Notes under the pieces: generated by a model
The model's database searches: none
Told to the model about the DNA's origin: nothing
Seen by the model: only the letters and a program-made list of their open reading frames with translations
In this document: one piece after another, positions 27,973 through 37,513 of the stretch
How positions within the stretch are numbered: position 1 is the first letter of the stretch
Layout of the letters: the number at the start of each line of letters is the position of its first letter
Source: Haemophilus parahaemolyticus
GTDB taxonomy: Bacteria; Pseudomonadota; Gammaproteobacteria; Enterobacterales; Pasteurellaceae
NCBI RefSeq assembly: GCF_002015035.1
Contig: NZ_MUXY01000007.1
Coordinates: forward strand, 1-64,000
Length of the DNA stretch: 64,000 bases
Reading direction: 5' to 3'
Translations under genes and position numbers: made by a program

Positions 27973-29118
27973 ATGCATCTAGTTTCTCTGCTCAAATTAT
28001 TGCAAGTGCCACAAATCGGCGCTCAAAAAATCGCTCGCCTGTTGGCGGAAATCGATTTCGACCAATTTTGCCAATTCGACAAACAGCAACTTCGGCAAAT
28101 TGGTTGGAACGAAAAGCAAATCCAGCGTTGGTTTCAGCCGGATCAGGCGTGGATTAATGCGGCACTTTCGTGGGCAGAGCAGGGAGGCAACCGCATTCTG
28201 ACCTTGTTTGATGATGATTATCCCTTTTTGCTGCGTCAAATCAGCACCGCTCCGCCCGTATTATTCGTGAAAGGTTCGGTAGAAAGTTTGAGCTTACCGC
28301 AAATTGCGATGGTGGGAAGCCGTGATTTTTCCCATTATGGCGAATACTGGGCAGGCTATTTTGCCTCGGAATTAGTTAAAAATGGCTTTGCGGTCACAAG
28401 CGGCTTGGCGATTGGTATTGACGGCTTTTGTCATCAGCGAGCGGTGGCAGAAAAGGGCACCACAATTGCTGTACTTGGCTCTGGCTTGGCACAGGTTTAC
28501 CCAGCACGACACAAAAAATTAGCAGAGCAGATAATCGAGACTGGTGGGGCATTGATGTCGGAATTTTTCCCTAACCAGCCACCGATTGCCGAGAATTTCC
28601 CGCGACGAAATCGCATTATCAGTGGACTTTCGTTAGGCACATTAGTGGTGGAAGCAACAATTAACAGCGGATCGCTCATTACTGCCCGTTATGCTTTGGA
28701 ACAAGGTCGGGAGGTGTTTGCTCTACCAAATGCAGTGCAAAATCCTTATTCTGCGGGTTGCCATAAGCTCATTAAAGAAGGGGCATTATTGACGGAAAGC
28801 ATTGAAGACATTTTGCAAGCAGTACAATATCAGTTGCAAAGAGAGCCTATGCAAGCAGAGCTGTTTGAAGCTCAAACGCAAGCGGTGGATTCTGTGCCAC
28901 GTTTTTCAAAATCGGCAGCCGTGCCAGTTGCAAAGGCTTTGCCAGAAATGACCGCTTGCCAGCAGCAGATTTTCGAACAGATTAGCTTTGAGCCGATAGC
29001 GATTGATGATATTGCCAAAGCGGTAGAGATGGATGTGTCGATGTTGTTGGTTGAACTTCTAAACTTGGAATTGTTAGGTGTGGTGAAATCGGTAAATGGC
29101 GGTTATGTTCTTGCTTAA
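27973..29118 (+). CDS. dprA: DNA-processing protein DprA (Smf)
   Basis: A 381-residue protein. The central Rossmann-like domain carries MVGSRDFSHYG, TSGLAIGIDGFCHQ, VLGSGLAQVYPARH and FPRRNRIISGLS. An N-terminal SAM-like segment and a C-terminal winged-helix DprA domain (about 310-381) flank it. DprA loads RecA on incoming single strands during natural transformation, which fits the abundant uptake signals in this genome. Confidence 0.97.
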   Translation: MHLVSLLKLLQVPQIGAQKIARLLAEIDFDQFCQFDKQQLRQIGWNEKQIQRWFQPDQAWINAALSWAEQGGNRILTLFDDDYPFLLRQISTAPPVLFVKGSVESLSLPQIAMVGSRDFSHYGEYWAGYFASELVKNGFAVTSGLAIGIDGFCHQRAVAEKGTTIAVLGSGLAQVYPARHKKLAEQIIETGGALMSEFFPNQPPIAENFPRRNRIISGLSLGTLVVEATINSGSLITARYALEQGREVFALPNAVQNPYSAGCHKLIKEGALLTESIEDILQAVQYQLQREPMQAELFEAQTQAVDSVPRFSKSAAVPVAKALPEMTACQQQIFEQISFEPIAIDDIAKAVEMDVSMLLVELLNLELLGVVKSVNGGYVLA

Positions 29119-29238
29119 CCTTTTTCAGAGAGTGTATACATTTTTTACAAAAGATCGTGTTAAAAATTAAGAAAAATGCTACAATCTCTCGCTTTAAAAA
29201 ATTAGACGTCTATTTTCTACACAAATTTTAGGGTTCAT

Positions 29239-29646
29239 ATGGCTACTGAGAAAAAAACAAAAGCTCCTGAACAGATTGAAAAAGCAGGGGTAAAAAGCAA
29301 GGGCTTAAATACGACATTATGGGTTGTGGCGATTGTGCTTTTAGCGGTGGCGGCGATTGGTAATACTTATTTTGCCTCACACTTTGCACTGGTTGTTCGC
29401 GTGTTATTATTAGTGGTTTTAGTGGTTGGTGCGGTTGCTGTTGCAGCAATAACTAACCAAGGTCAAAAAGCGATTGGTTTTATGAAAGAATCTCGCACCG
29501 AATTACGCAAAATTATTTGGCCAACTCGCCCAGAAGCAACGCAAACTACGTTCATCGTGATCGCAATGTGTATCGTAGTTTCACTGGTATTATGGGGCTT
29601 TGATACTATTATCGTGGCATTAATTAATTTCATTACTAATCTATAA
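29239..29646 (+). CDS. secE: preprotein translocase subunit SecE
   Basis: A 135-residue protein with three membrane helices, the longer gammaproteobacterial type. Two helices near residues 28-75 precede the conserved amphipathic region [20 protein letters not shown] and the essential third helix. It stabilises SecY in the translocon. A TACAAT -10-like box lies at 29180. nusG follows after 11 bases. Confidence 0.96.
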   Translation: MATEKKTKAPEQIEKAGVKSKGLNTTLWVVAIVLLAVAAIGNTYFASHFALVVRVLLLVVLVVGAVAVAAITNQGQKAIGFMKESRTELRKIIWPTRPEATQTTFIVIAMCIVVSLVLWGFDTIIVALINFITNL

Positions 29647-29657
29647 GGCTAAGCAAA

Positions 29658-30227
29658 ATGAGTGAAGTAGAAACAACAACAGAAGTAAGTAAAAAACGTT
29701 GGTATGTACTCCAAGCATTTTCAGGATTTGAAAATCGTGTTGCGGTAACCTTACGTGAATACATCAAATTACATAAAATGGAAGATCAGTTTGGTGAAGT
29801 GTTAGTGCCAACTGAAGAAATCATTGAAAATGTGGGCGGCAAACGCCGTAAAACAGAACGTAAATTCTTCCCTGGTTATGTATTAGTGGAAATGGAAATG
29901 AACGATTACACTTGGCAGTTGGTTCGTAGCGTGCCACGTGTGATGGGTTTTATTGGCGGTACTGCAGATAAACCCGCACCAATTTCAAGAAAAGAAGCAG
30001 ACCGCATTCTTAACCGCGTACAAGAAACGGCAGAAAAACCACGTCATCGTAATGAATACTTCCCAGGCGAAAGTGTGCGTGTTACGGAAGGTCCATTCGC
30101 AGACTTTACTGGTACAGTGGAAGAAGTGGATTACGAAAAAGGACGTATTAAAGTGTCTGTATCAATCTTCGGACGTGCAACCCCTGTTGAGCTTGAGTTC
30201 AACCAAGTGGAAAAACAACACGGGTAA
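29658..30227 (+). CDS. nusG: transcription termination/antitermination factor NusG
   Basis: A 189-residue protein, slightly longer than E. coli NusG (181) because of a short Thr/Glu-rich N-terminal leader. NGN domain: [28 protein letters not shown] and [11 protein letters not shown]-terminal KOW domain: [19 protein letters not shown]. It links RNA polymerase to Rho and ribosomal protein S10. Co-transcribed with secE and closed by a terminator before rplK. Confidence 0.97.
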   Translation: MSEVETTTEVSKKRWYVLQAFSGFENRVAVTLREYIKLHKMEDQFGEVLVPTEEIIENVGGKRRKTERKFFPGYVLVEMEMNDYTWQLVRSVPRVMGFIGGTADKPAPISRKEADRILNRVQETAEKPRHRNEYFPGESVRVTEGPFADFTGTVEEVDYEKGRIKVSVSIFGRATPVELEFNQVEKQHG

Positions 30228-30320
30228 TAGATTATTTAGCGGTGGAAATTTATTAGAAATTTGTAAAAAGCGAAAACTGCTTGAAAAACGATCACAATTT
30301 CAGTAAAATTCACCATCAAT

Positions 30321-30350
30321 TACGAGCCATTTTATATGGCTCGTATTTTT
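30321..30350 (+). terminator. terminator between nusG and rplK
   Basis: TACGAGCCAT and ATGGCTCGTA with a 5-base loop followed by TTTTT. It separates secE-nusG from rplKA. Confidence 0.85.
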
Positions 30351-30426
30351 GTGTAGCACATCGTGCTTTTTATTATAGGGGAGCAAGTTAAACTTGCGTT
30401 ATCACCCACTTAGAGGAAACTTAAAA

Positions 30427-30855
30427 ATGGCAAAAAAAGTCCAAGCATACGTTAAGTTGCAAGTTGCAGCGGGTATGGCTAACCCATCACCACCAGTTGG
30501 TCCTGCATTAGGTCAACAAGGTGTGAACATCATGGAATTCTGTAAAGCATTTAACGCTCGTACTGAGAGCTTAGAAAAAGGTTTACCAATCCCAGTAGTT
30601 ATCACTGTATATGCAGACCGTTCATTTACTTTCGTCACTAAAACTCCACCAGCAGCAGTATTATTGAAAAAAGCTGCAGGTATCAAATCTGGTTCAGGTA
30701 AGCCGAACAAAGATAAAGTGGGTAAAGTAACTTTAGATCAAATCCGTCAAATCGCTGAAACTAAAGCAGCAGATATGACTGGCGCGACTATCGAAACGAA
30801 AATGAAATCAATCGCTGGTACTGCTCGTTCAATGGGCTTAGTGGTGGAGGAATAA
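30427..30855 (+). CDS. rplK: 50S ribosomal protein L11
   Basis: A 142-residue L11 from the ATG at 30427 (AGAGGAAACTTAAAA upstream). The N-terminal thiostrepton-region domain [21 protein letters not shown] and the rRNA-binding C-terminal domain are intact. It sits at the GTPase centre and is needed for RelA activation. A longer frame reading into the leader is rejected. rplA follows after 4 bases. Confidence 0.98.
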   Translation: MAKKVQAYVKLQVAAGMANPSPPVGPALGQQGVNIMEFCKAFNARTESLEKGLPIPVVITVYADRSFTFVTKTPPAAVLLKKAAGIKSGSGKPNKDKVGKVTLDQIRQIAETKAADMTGATIETKMKSIAGTARSMGLVVEE

Positions 30856-30859
30856 TACG

Positions 30860-31549
30860 ATGGCTAAATTGACTAAAAAAATGAAAGCAATCAAAGCTGG
30901 CGTAGATTCTACTAAAGCATATGAAATCAACGAAGCAATCGCAGTATTAAAACAATTCGCGACAGCAAAATTCGTTGAAAGCGTTGACGTTGCAGTAAAT
31001 CTAGGTATCGATCCTCGTAAATCAGATCAAAACGTACGTGGTGCAACTGTGTTACCACACGGCACAGGCCGTACAGCGCGCGTTGCTGTGTTCACACAAG
31101 GTGCGAACGCAGAAGCAGCAAAAGCAGCAGGTGCAGATTTAGTAGGTATGGAAGACCTTGCAGAGCAAGTGAAAAAAGGCGAAATGAACTTCGACGTTGT
31201 TATCGCTTCACCAGATGCAATGCGTGTTGTAGGTCAATTAGGTCAAGTATTAGGTCCACGTGGCTTAATGCCAAACCCGAAAGTAGGTACTGTAACGCCA
31301 AACGTTGCTGAAGCAGTTAAAAACGCGAAATCTGGTCAGATTCGTTACCGCAATGATAAAAACGGTATCATCCATACCACAATCGGTAAAGCGAACTTCT
31401 CTGAAGAGCAATTAAAAGAAAACCTTCAAGCATTATTGGCTGCTTTAACTAAAGCAAAACCAACGACAGCAAAAGGTGTGTTCATCAAGAAAGTAAGCAT
31501 CTCTACTACAATGGGTGCTGGTGTTGCTGTTGATCAAGCTTCATTATAA
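30860..31549 (+). CDS. rplA: 50S ribosomal protein L1
   Basis: A 229-residue L1, full length ([11 protein letters not shown]..., [27 protein letters not shown]). It is a stalk-base protein and, in E. coli, a translational repressor of rplKA. Here it is followed by a terminator and a dcu gene rather than rplJ. Confidence 0.98.
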   Translation: MAKLTKKMKAIKAGVDSTKAYEINEAIAVLKQFATAKFVESVDVAVNLGIDPRKSDQNVRGATVLPHGTGRTARVAVFTQGANAEAAKAAGADLVGMEDLAEQVKKGEMNFDVVIASPDAMRVVGQLGQVLGPRGLMPNPKVGTVTPNVAEAVKNAKSGQIRYRNDKNGIIHTTIGKANFSEEQLKENLQALLAALTKAKPTTAKGVFIKKVSISTTMGAGVAVDQASL

Positions 31550-31580
31550 TTGCTAGTTTAAATCACTAGTTTGATTTTAG

Positions 31581-31620
31581 AAAACCGTATGGGAGAAATC
31601 CTGTACGGTTTTTTGTTTTT
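31581..31620 (+). terminator. rplKA terminator
   Basis: AAAACCGTA and TACGGTTTT pair around a 14-base loop, followed by T-rich sequence. Confidence 0.85.
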
Positions 31621-31682
31621 GACTTCTTCAAGCGGTTAAAAAATTCTCAAAATTGGTAATAAGTTTGATCCTAAATAAATAG

Positions 31683-31698
31683 TTTGAGTTTGATCACA
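31683..31698. promoter_or_regulatory. CRP-like site upstream of second dcu gene
   Basis: TTTGAGTTTGATCACA matches TGTGA-N6-TCACA at 9 of 10 key positions, about 65 bp before the start, and closely resembles the site before frdA. A partial FNR match (TTGAG-TTTG-ATCAC) overlaps. Confidence 0.5.
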
Positions 31699-31761
31699 AA
31701 TTTTATGAGAAGTTTATGCTAAACTTGCTCCGTTTTTATTTGTAACTAGATAGAGGTATCT

Positions 31762-33429
31762 ATGGATTTTCTAATGAACTTAGGGGAAGGGACGCAGTTT
31801 GCAATTCAACTTGTGATTGTGTTGATCTGTTTGTTCTATGGAGCGAAAAAGGGAGGCATTGCACTTGGAATGCTGGGTGGGATTGGCTTAATCATGTTGG
31901 TATTTGGGTTTGGGATTGAACCAGGTAAACCTGCGATTGATGTAATGCTTACTATTCTTGCGGTGGTGGTAACCTCTGCAACCCTTCAAGCCAGCGGTGG
32001 TTTGGATGTAATGTTGCAAATTGCGGAAAAAATGCTGCGTAAAAACCCGAAATATGTGAGTATTCTTGCACCCTTTGTAACCTGTACGTTAACCATTCTT
32101 TGCGGTACAGGGCACGTGGTTTATACGATGTTGCCGATTATTTACGACATTGCGATTAAAAACGATATTCGCCCAGAGCGTCCGATGGCGGCAAGTTCAA
32201 TTGCGTCTCAGTTAGGGATTATTGCTTCACCGGTATCGGTTGCAGTGGTGACTTTGACAGCGTTTTTAGTGAATTCAAAAACACCTCTCGCAGGTTTTGA
32301 TGGTTATTTAGATTTATTGAAAATTACTGTGCCTTCAACCCTTTGCGGTGTGTTAGCGATAGGTATTTTCAGTTGGTTCCGTGGTAAAGATTTAGATAAA
32401 GACCCTGTGTTCCAAGAAAAAATCAAAAATCCAGAGTTCAAAAAATATGTGTATGGTGATTCTGCTTCACTTTTAGATAAAAAATTACCGCAATCAAGCT
32501 GGAATGCGATGTGGATTTTCTTCGGTGCGATTATGGTTGTGGCGGTATTAGGTTATTTCAAAGAATTACGTCCTTCTTTTGATAAAACCGTGCCAGCTCA
32601 AGTGGTAGAGATTGTGGTTGATAATAAACCAGTTCAAAGCATCAACGTAAAAGAGGGTAAAATTGTCGCGCAAGCGAAAGATGGCACAGTGTTACTTGAT
32701 GTGAAAGATAACAAAGCGAAAGCAAAAACCACTTTTGATAGCGTGCAGGTATTAGATGAAAAAGGTAACGTGAAACAAACTATTGTGGTTGAAGATGGCA
32801 AAGTAGTTGTTACTGCAAAAGATAAAGTGGAAAGTATTGAAAATGCGACTATCGTGTTAAAAGATACGATGAAAAAATCTTCACCACTTGGTATGGTGAA
32901 TGTGATTCAGATCTTTATGTTGCTTGCAGGTGCATTGATTGTAATTTTCACCAAAATGGATGCGAGTAAAATCAGTAAAAATGAGATTTTCCGTTCAGGT
33001 ATGATTGCCCTTGTTGCGGTGTTTGGTATCTCTTGGATGGCTGAAACAATGTTTGCGGTGCATACGCCAATGATGAAATCTGCATTAGGTGATATCGTAC
33101 GTGCTCATCCTTGGACTTATGCGGTAATGTTATTATTGATTTCTAAATTTGTAAACTCGCAAGCAGCGGCGTTGGTGGCGTTTGTTCCACTTGCGTTAAA
33201 TATAGGCGTTGAACCTGGTGTTATTTTAGCGTTTGCGAGTGCGTGTTACGGCTATTATATTTTACCTACTTATCCAAGTGACTTAGCAGCAATTCAATTC
33301 GACCGTTCAGGCACAACACATATCGGTAAATTTGTGATTAACCATAGTTTTATATTGCCAGGGTTAATCGGGGTATTTACTGCTTGTGTATTTGGTTACC
33401 TTTTTGCAGGTATTTATGGTTACCTATAA
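31762..33429 (+). CDS. Dcu-family C4-dicarboxylate transporter with inserted domain
   Basis: A 555-residue paralogue of the 3783-5105 gene product, with the same membrane plan ([49 protein letters not shown]). It is about 115 residues longer. The excess is mostly one hydrophilic insert at about 277-372, between ELRPSFDK and [14 protein letters not shown], where the shorter paralogue has only a few residues. The insert is rich in Val/Lys/Asp and looks like short beta strands ([28 protein letters not shown]). Transport role is as for DcuA/DcuB. It sits between rplA and rplJ, an unusual place. Confidence 0.88.
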   Translation: MDFLMNLGEGTQFAIQLVIVLICLFYGAKKGGIALGMLGGIGLIMLVFGFGIEPGKPAIDVMLTILAVVVTSATLQASGGLDVMLQIAEKMLRKNPKYVSILAPFVTCTLTILCGTGHVVYTMLPIIYDIAIKNDIRPERPMAASSIASQLGIIASPVSVAVVTLTAFLVNSKTPLAGFDGYLDLLKITVPSTLCGVLAIGIFSWFRGKDLDKDPVFQEKIKNPEFKKYVYGDSASLLDKKLPQSSWNAMWIFFGAIMVVAVLGYFKELRPSFDKTVPAQVVEIVVDNKPVQSINVKEGKIVAQAKDGTVLLDVKDNKAKAKTTFDSVQVLDEKGNVKQTIVVEDGKVVVTAKDKVESIENATIVLKDTMKKSSPLGMVNVIQIFMLLAGALIVIFTKMDASKISKNEIFRSGMIALVAVFGISWMAETMFAVHTPMMKSALGDIVRAHPWTYAVMLLLISKFVNSQAAALVAFVPLALNIGVEPGVILAFASACYGYYILPTYPSDLAAIQFDRSGTTHIGKFVINHSFILPGLIGVFTACVFGYLFAGIYGYL

Positions 33430-33447
33430 ATAGATAAGCATTTCTAT

Positions 33448-33480
33448 ACGCCACATGGAATCCAGCGTGGCGTTTTTTTT
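33448..33480 (+). terminator. terminator of second dcu gene
   Basis: ACGCCAC and GTGGCGT with a 12-base loop, followed by TTTTTTT. Confidence 0.9.
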
Positions 33481-33514
33481 GTCTGAAAATTTTGATCATT
33501 TTTTAGATTATTGC

Positions 33515-33543
33515 TTTACAAATAAACAAGCTCAGACTATAAT
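33515..33543 (+). promoter_or_regulatory. rplJL promoter
   Basis: TTTACA (33515-33520) and TATAAT (33538-33543) with an ideal 17-bp spacer. Transcription would begin near 33550, making a leader of about 230 bases before rplJ. Confidence 0.8.
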
Positions 33544-33549
33544 TTTGTC

Positions 33550-33778
33550 CTCATTTTACACGGTAATATGTAAAAACTGATGGTGCTTGCCTCATCAAGC
33601 CCCATCGAAGACTGTAGGAGTGCTTGGCACTTAATTATCCTACATAGATGGTGAACAGACAGAATTTCTCTGCTTCTGGACACCTTAGGCTCAAGAAGAA
33701 ACGCGTAAGCGGTGAAATTTTTGAGGTTTTTTGTAATTCTGCTATGTAAATAGTAGAGTGTATCAGGAGCTAAAACCA
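33550..33778 (+). promoter_or_regulatory. rplJL leader (L10 autoregulatory leader)
   Basis: A non-coding leader of about 230 bases with clear pairing potential (for example GATGGTGCTTGCCTCATCAAGCCCCATC and AGTGCTTGGCACT). Its position and size match the L10(L12)4-binding leader that controls rplJL translation in E. coli. The assignment rests on position and general features, not on a structure search. Confidence 0.7.
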
Positions 33779-34273
33779 ATGGCATTAAATCTTCAAGACA
33801 AACAAGCAATTGTTGCTGAAGTAAATGAAGCTGCCAAAGGTGCCCTTTCAGCTGTTGTTGCGGATTCTCGTGGCGTCACAGTTGAGAAAATGACTGAGTT
33901 ACGTAAAAATGCACGTGAAGCAGGTGTAACTATGCGCGTAGTACGTAATACTTTATTACGTCGTGCGGTAGAAGGCACTGAATTCGAATGCTTAAAAGAT
34001 GCGTTTACTGGTCCAACTCTTATTGCTTTCTCAAATGAACACCCAGGTGCTGCAGCACGTTTGTTCACTGAGTTTGCAAAAGCAAACAAAGAGTTCGAAA
34101 TTAAAGGTGCAGCCTTTGAAGGTAAAACACAAGATGTTGAATTCTTAGCAACATTACCAACTTACGAAGAAGCAATTGCACGTTTAATGGGCACAATGAA
34201 AGAAGCTGCGGCAGGCAAACTTGCTCGCACTCTTGCGGCATTACGCGACAAATTACAAGCAGAAGCGGCTTAA
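33779..34273 (+). CDS. rplJ: 50S ribosomal protein L10
   Basis: A 164-residue L10 from the ATG at 33779 (CAGGAGCTAAAACC upstream): [20 protein letters not shown] and [18 protein letters not shown]. The C-terminal helix anchors L7/L12 dimers. In complex with L12 it represses its own translation. First gene of rplJL with its own promoter. Confidence 0.98.
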   Translation: MALNLQDKQAIVAEVNEAAKGALSAVVADSRGVTVEKMTELRKNAREAGVTMRVVRNTLLRRAVEGTEFECLKDAFTGPTLIAFSNEHPGAAARLFTEFAKANKEFEIKGAAFEGKTQDVEFLATLPTYEEAIARLMGTMKEAAAGKLARTLAALRDKLQAEAA

Positions 34274-34327
34274 TTTTTCGTCGTTTTCTCAAATCGTTTA
34301 ACTTATTTACTTTAGGAATTGATTGTT

Positions 34328-34696
34328 ATGTCATTAACTAACGAACAAATCATTGAAGCTATCGCTTCTAAATCAGTATCAGAAATCGTTGAATTAATCA
34401 CAGCGATGGAAGAAAAATTCGGTGTTTCAGCAGCGGCAGCAGTAGCAGCAGCTCCAGCAGCAGGTGCAGCAGCGGCAGAAGAAAAAACTGAATTCGACGT
34501 AGTTCTTGCTAACGCAGGTGCAAACAAAGTTGCTGTAATCAAAGCAGTACGTGGTGCAACTGGTTTAGGCTTAAAAGAAGCTAAAGACTTAGTAGAATCT
34601 GCTCCAGCTAACTTAAAAGAAGGCATCTCTAAAGCAGAAGCTGAAGCTCTTAAAAAAGAATTAGAAGAAGCTGGTGCACAAGTAGAAATCAAATAA
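34328..34696 (+). CDS. rplL: 50S ribosomal protein L7/L12
   Basis: A 122-residue stalk protein. N-terminal dimerisation domain ([16 protein letters not shown]), an Ala-rich hinge ([16 protein letters not shown]) and the factor-binding domain ([20 protein letters not shown]). It recruits translation GTPases. It is followed by two terminators and not by rpoB. Confidence 0.98.
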   Translation: MSLTNEQIIEAIASKSVSEIVELITAMEEKFGVSAAAAVAAAPAAGAAAAEEKTEFDVVLANAGANKVAVIKAVRGATGLGLKEAKDLVESAPANLKEGISKAEAEALKKELEEAGAQVEIK

Positions 34697-34735
34697 TTTT
34701 GATTTTAACTTTTAACCTATCTTCAGGTTCAAGAG

Positions 34736-34768
34736 AAAGCCAATGGTTATGCCGTTGGCTTTTTCATT
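34736..34768 (+). terminator. rplJL terminator
   Basis: AGCCAATGG and CCGTTGGCT with a short loop, followed by TTTTCATTTTTT. Confidence 0.88.
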
Positions 34769-34807
34769 TTTTAATTCTTTCTAGAGAGGGTTTGTTATCC
34801 CTTGGTA

Positions 34808-34850
34808 AAAATAAAAGCACTTATTCAGGAATAAGTGCTTTTAGAAAAAA
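34808..34850. terminator. bidirectional terminator rplL/SGNH gene
   Basis: AAAAGCACTTATTC and GAATAAGTGCTTTT, a 14-bp perfect stem with a tiny loop and A/T runs on both sides; it ends the minus-strand acyltransferase operon. Confidence 0.9.
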
Positions 34851-34858
34851 TATTATGA

Positions 34859-36097
34859 TTAGTTTTTGTTATTTTCTAATGCTTTTAAGATCGCATCGCC
34901 TAGTAGTTTGGCTCTAATACGATAGCCTTTGCCATTTAAATGAATGCCATCTTTCGATGCAAAGCCTAAACTATGCCAATTGGCAACAGATCCGTGTTCG
35001 CCTGAAATGGTATACCAATCATAGAACAAGGTTCCCTCATCTTTTGCAATGCGTTTTACCATTTGAGCGTATTTTTCAGATATTGTTACATTTTTTCCTC
35101 GATAACGAGCTTCTTGTACGCTAGTTAATAAAATTGCAGCATTAGGTTTAAGTGTTCTTACTTTACGAATAGTTTGACGAATAGTGGTTTCTAAATTTTC
35201 GTCAATTTGATTAGTATAAATCACATCATTTGTTCCCCAGTCTAAAATAACTAGATCTGCATCTAGTAAAGGGAATTGTTGTTCAAATAATCTTTGCTGA
35301 ATGAGTGCAGAATAAGCTGCACCTCCTACTCCTAGATTATGATAAATCACGCCAGAGTTTTGAGGAGAGGTTAGATTTAAACCGTGGAATTCAAAGGTAG
35401 AGTTTGGGTTAATTGCTTGAATAGTGAGAGTGATCTCCTGCCCTGGATTATTTAAACTAAAATTGACTGCTTGTGTATTGCTTTGTGCTGAAACATTGAT
35501 GCTTTGGCTTTGTGAGCCGCTATTTAGTGTTAGGCGATAATCGCCATCCGTTTTAAATAAGAGTGTGGCATTAATGGTATCGTGGGAAATAATCTTTTTG
35601 AAATAGAAACTCACTTGAGTTGAGGGATCTGTTGTTCTTGCCACAAAACCAGAAATACCTAATGCAATCTTAGGATATTGTTGAATACTATTGGCTGTTT
35701 TCCATTGGCCAGTGAATCGACTAGAGTAGTCTTCTTGTGAGTAAGTTTTAGCTATTGTATAAGGAAAAATCATCCCTCGACCTGCGTTTCCTCGGATGGA
35801 TTGAAATGTATCGCGTAATGGACCCACTTGCCAGCCAGGTTGGATGTGAGAGTCTCCAAAATGCACAATATTGATTGTGCTATTGTTTCTTTTCCATTTT
35901 TGCCCGAGAGAACCTAGTGTTTTTGAGTTAGCAAAATCAATTTTATTGGCTGCAAAATTAATATTTTGAGGCCAATGTTGTTTGGTTTGCATGGTTATCG
36001 TGGATGATGTTTGATTTTTTTGTGTGTTATTAGAACAGCTTACTATAATAAGAGATGCCGCTAGTGTTAGGCATATTTTTAGGTATTGTTTATTCAT
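34859..36097 (-). CDS. SGNH/GDSL-type hydrolase or acetyltransferase lipoprotein
   Basis: A 412-residue predicted lipoprotein (signal MNKQYLKICLTLAASLIIVSC, Cys21). SGNH catalytic blocks are visible: HFGDSHIQPGW (Ser), DWGTNDVIY (the G-x-N-D block) and DGIHLNGKGY (Asp and His). Residues about 180-260 form a beta-rich inserted domain. Proteins like this act on O-acetyl groups of peptidoglycan or surface glycans, as esterase (Ape1-like) or transferase (PatB-like). Last gene of a three-gene operon; its ATG overlaps the preceding stop (ATGA). Direction of the reaction is not decided. Confidence 0.75.
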   Translation of the reverse strand: MNKQYLKICLTLAASLIIVSCSNNTQKNQTSSTITMQTKQHWPQNINFAANKIDFANSKTLGSLGQKWKRNNSTINIVHFGDSHIQPGWQVGPLRDTFQSIRGNAGRGMIFPYTIAKTYSQEDYSSRFTGQWKTANSIQQYPKIALGISGFVARTTDPSTQVSFYFKKIISHDTINATLLFKTDGDYRLTLNSGSQSQSINVSAQSNTQAVNFSLNNPGQEITLTIQAINPNSTFEFHGLNLTSPQNSGVIYHNLGVGGAAYSALIQQRLFEQQFPLLDADLVILDWGTNDVIYTNQIDENLETTIRQTIRKVRTLKPNAAILLTSVQEARYRGKNVTISEKYAQMVKRIAKDEGTLFYDWYTISGEHGSVANWHSLGFASKDGIHLNGKGYRIRAKLLGDAILKALENNKN

Positions 36098-37503
36098 TGT
36101 TTATGTTCCTTATTTAACATTTGTAAACCAAGTTTTGTTGTAGTTTTAGTATTGGCTGCGAAAGTATTATGAGCATAGAGTAATTCTTTGATGTCGTGAC
36201 GTTTCATTAAGCGTAGTATGTTTCCTTTAAAGTAACGATAATCTACAACATAAATATCTTTGTAATGGGCGGTAAGATAAGGAATTAATGCATTTCCAAA
36301 TGAATCTTTGACAACCAACAGGCTTTTTCTTTCGCTTGTTTCCGTATGAAAATGGACTAAAGGATTATCTCCACCAATAAAGAGCACATAGTTATTATTT
36401 TTTTCAGCATAGACTTGCCCTGTTATTGGTGTTGGAGTATCTCCATAAATTTTTACGACAGATTGAGTCGGAACTTTATAATATTCTAAAAGATCAGGGT
36501 CCTTTTTTAATTCATTATCTTTGGTATAGTTATAAAGGCTGCCTAAAAAAGAGGTTTTTTTGGCTTCATATTGCATGTCGGATAATGCAAGCGGTTGAAA
36601 TCCAGCTTTTTTGGCAAAAGCAACGTAAGCATAGTAAGCCCCAAGCCCAGTCCAATGGTGGTCTGTTCTAAACTGAATATATTCGTTCTTGTGCGGTTCC
36701 ATTTCTTCATACACTGGTACAGAAACGATATTTTTAGGCAATAAACTATTAAATAGTTCAATATTCTCTTTCTCTTTTAATACCCCTTTATTAACTTGAT
36801 AAGGTAAGTAAAAATCGCTACCAGATGGGATCATCATGGTATACATTTTTATGTCATTAGCTAACTTTTTACGGTAGGTCGTCAACATGTTGACGTAAGG
36901 AGTAATAGTTTGCTTTGAGCCTGCAAAAATCTGTAAAACCCGTCCATTAACGACAATCACCCCTTTAATACGATTGAACTCTTCATTTATATCAGATGGA
37001 ATATGTTTCTCTGTATTTTTAGCTGATTCTACCTCGACTGTTTCTGTATTTGATGTAGTATCAGCCGTCAAAGGTTCATGGGCTTCCTCTGACTTTTCAG
37101 TATCAACGTTTCGTTCTAAAGCGGAATCTGAAACATCTATATTGGATGCCGACGAGGTTTCTTCAGTTATCATTTCCTGATCTAAAGATATTTCATCATT
37201 ATGTTGATTATTGAGCGTAATAACGCGAATTTCTTGCTCTTGACTACCTTTGAATGTGTTTAAATGATTTGCAAGTGTTAACCAATTCTCTCTCAAAGGA
37301 AAATGATCGTTATAATATTCCTCAAAAGCTTTCTCGAATTTTCCTGAAAAAATGGTTTCTTGATTAGCTAGCGGAAAGTCCATTAATTTTCGGTTTTCAT
37401 CACTAGAAATAGTTTGTTTAGGTAATGTCCAAAACGCAATACCTCCAATAATAAGTATTACACAAAATAGTGAGCTATTTGCAATCCAGAGAAGTTTTTT
37501 CAT
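36094..37503 (-). CDS. DHHW/AlgX-like acetyltransferase partner protein
   Basis: A 469-residue protein with an N-terminal membrane anchor (residues 5-27) and a periplasmic SGNH-like domain. It has the DHHW motif (FRTDHHWTGLGAYYAY) and the catalytic-Ser-type segment VVKDSFGNALIPYL near the C terminus. These proteins cooperate with an MBOAT acyltransferase to acetylate extracellular polysaccharide or peptidoglycan. Residues about 101-176 are an unusual acidic Ser/Thr/Glu-rich linker absent from typical family members. It lies 10 bases after the MBOAT gene and overlaps the SGNH gene by 4. Confidence 0.8.
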   Translation of the reverse strand: MKKLLWIANSSLFCVILIIGGIAFWTLPKQTISSDENRKLMDFPLANQETIFSGKFEKAFEEYYNDHFPLRENWLTLANHLNTFKGSQEQEIRVITLNNQHNDEISLDQEMITEETSSASNIDVSDSALERNVDTEKSEEAHEPLTADTTSNTETVEVESAKNTEKHIPSDINEEFNRIKGVIVVNGRVLQIFAGSKQTITPYVNMLTTYRKKLANDIKMYTMMIPSGSDFYLPYQVNKGVLKEKENIELFNSLLPKNIVSVPVYEEMEPHKNEYIQFRTDHHWTGLGAYYAYVAFAKKAGFQPLALSDMQYEAKKTSFLGSLYNYTKDNELKKDPDLLEYYKVPTQSVVKIYGDTPTPITGQVYAEKNNNYVLFIGGDNPLVHFHTETSERKSLLVVKDSFGNALIPYLTAHYKDIYVVDYRYFKGNILRLMKRHDIKELLYAHNTFAANTKTTTKLGLQMLNKEHKQ

Positions 37504-37513
37504 ATTGCCTCAG

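Noticed and set aside
34312..34692. 126-codon frame antisense to rplL
   Set aside because: A shadow of the Ala-rich rplL codons with no ribosome site.
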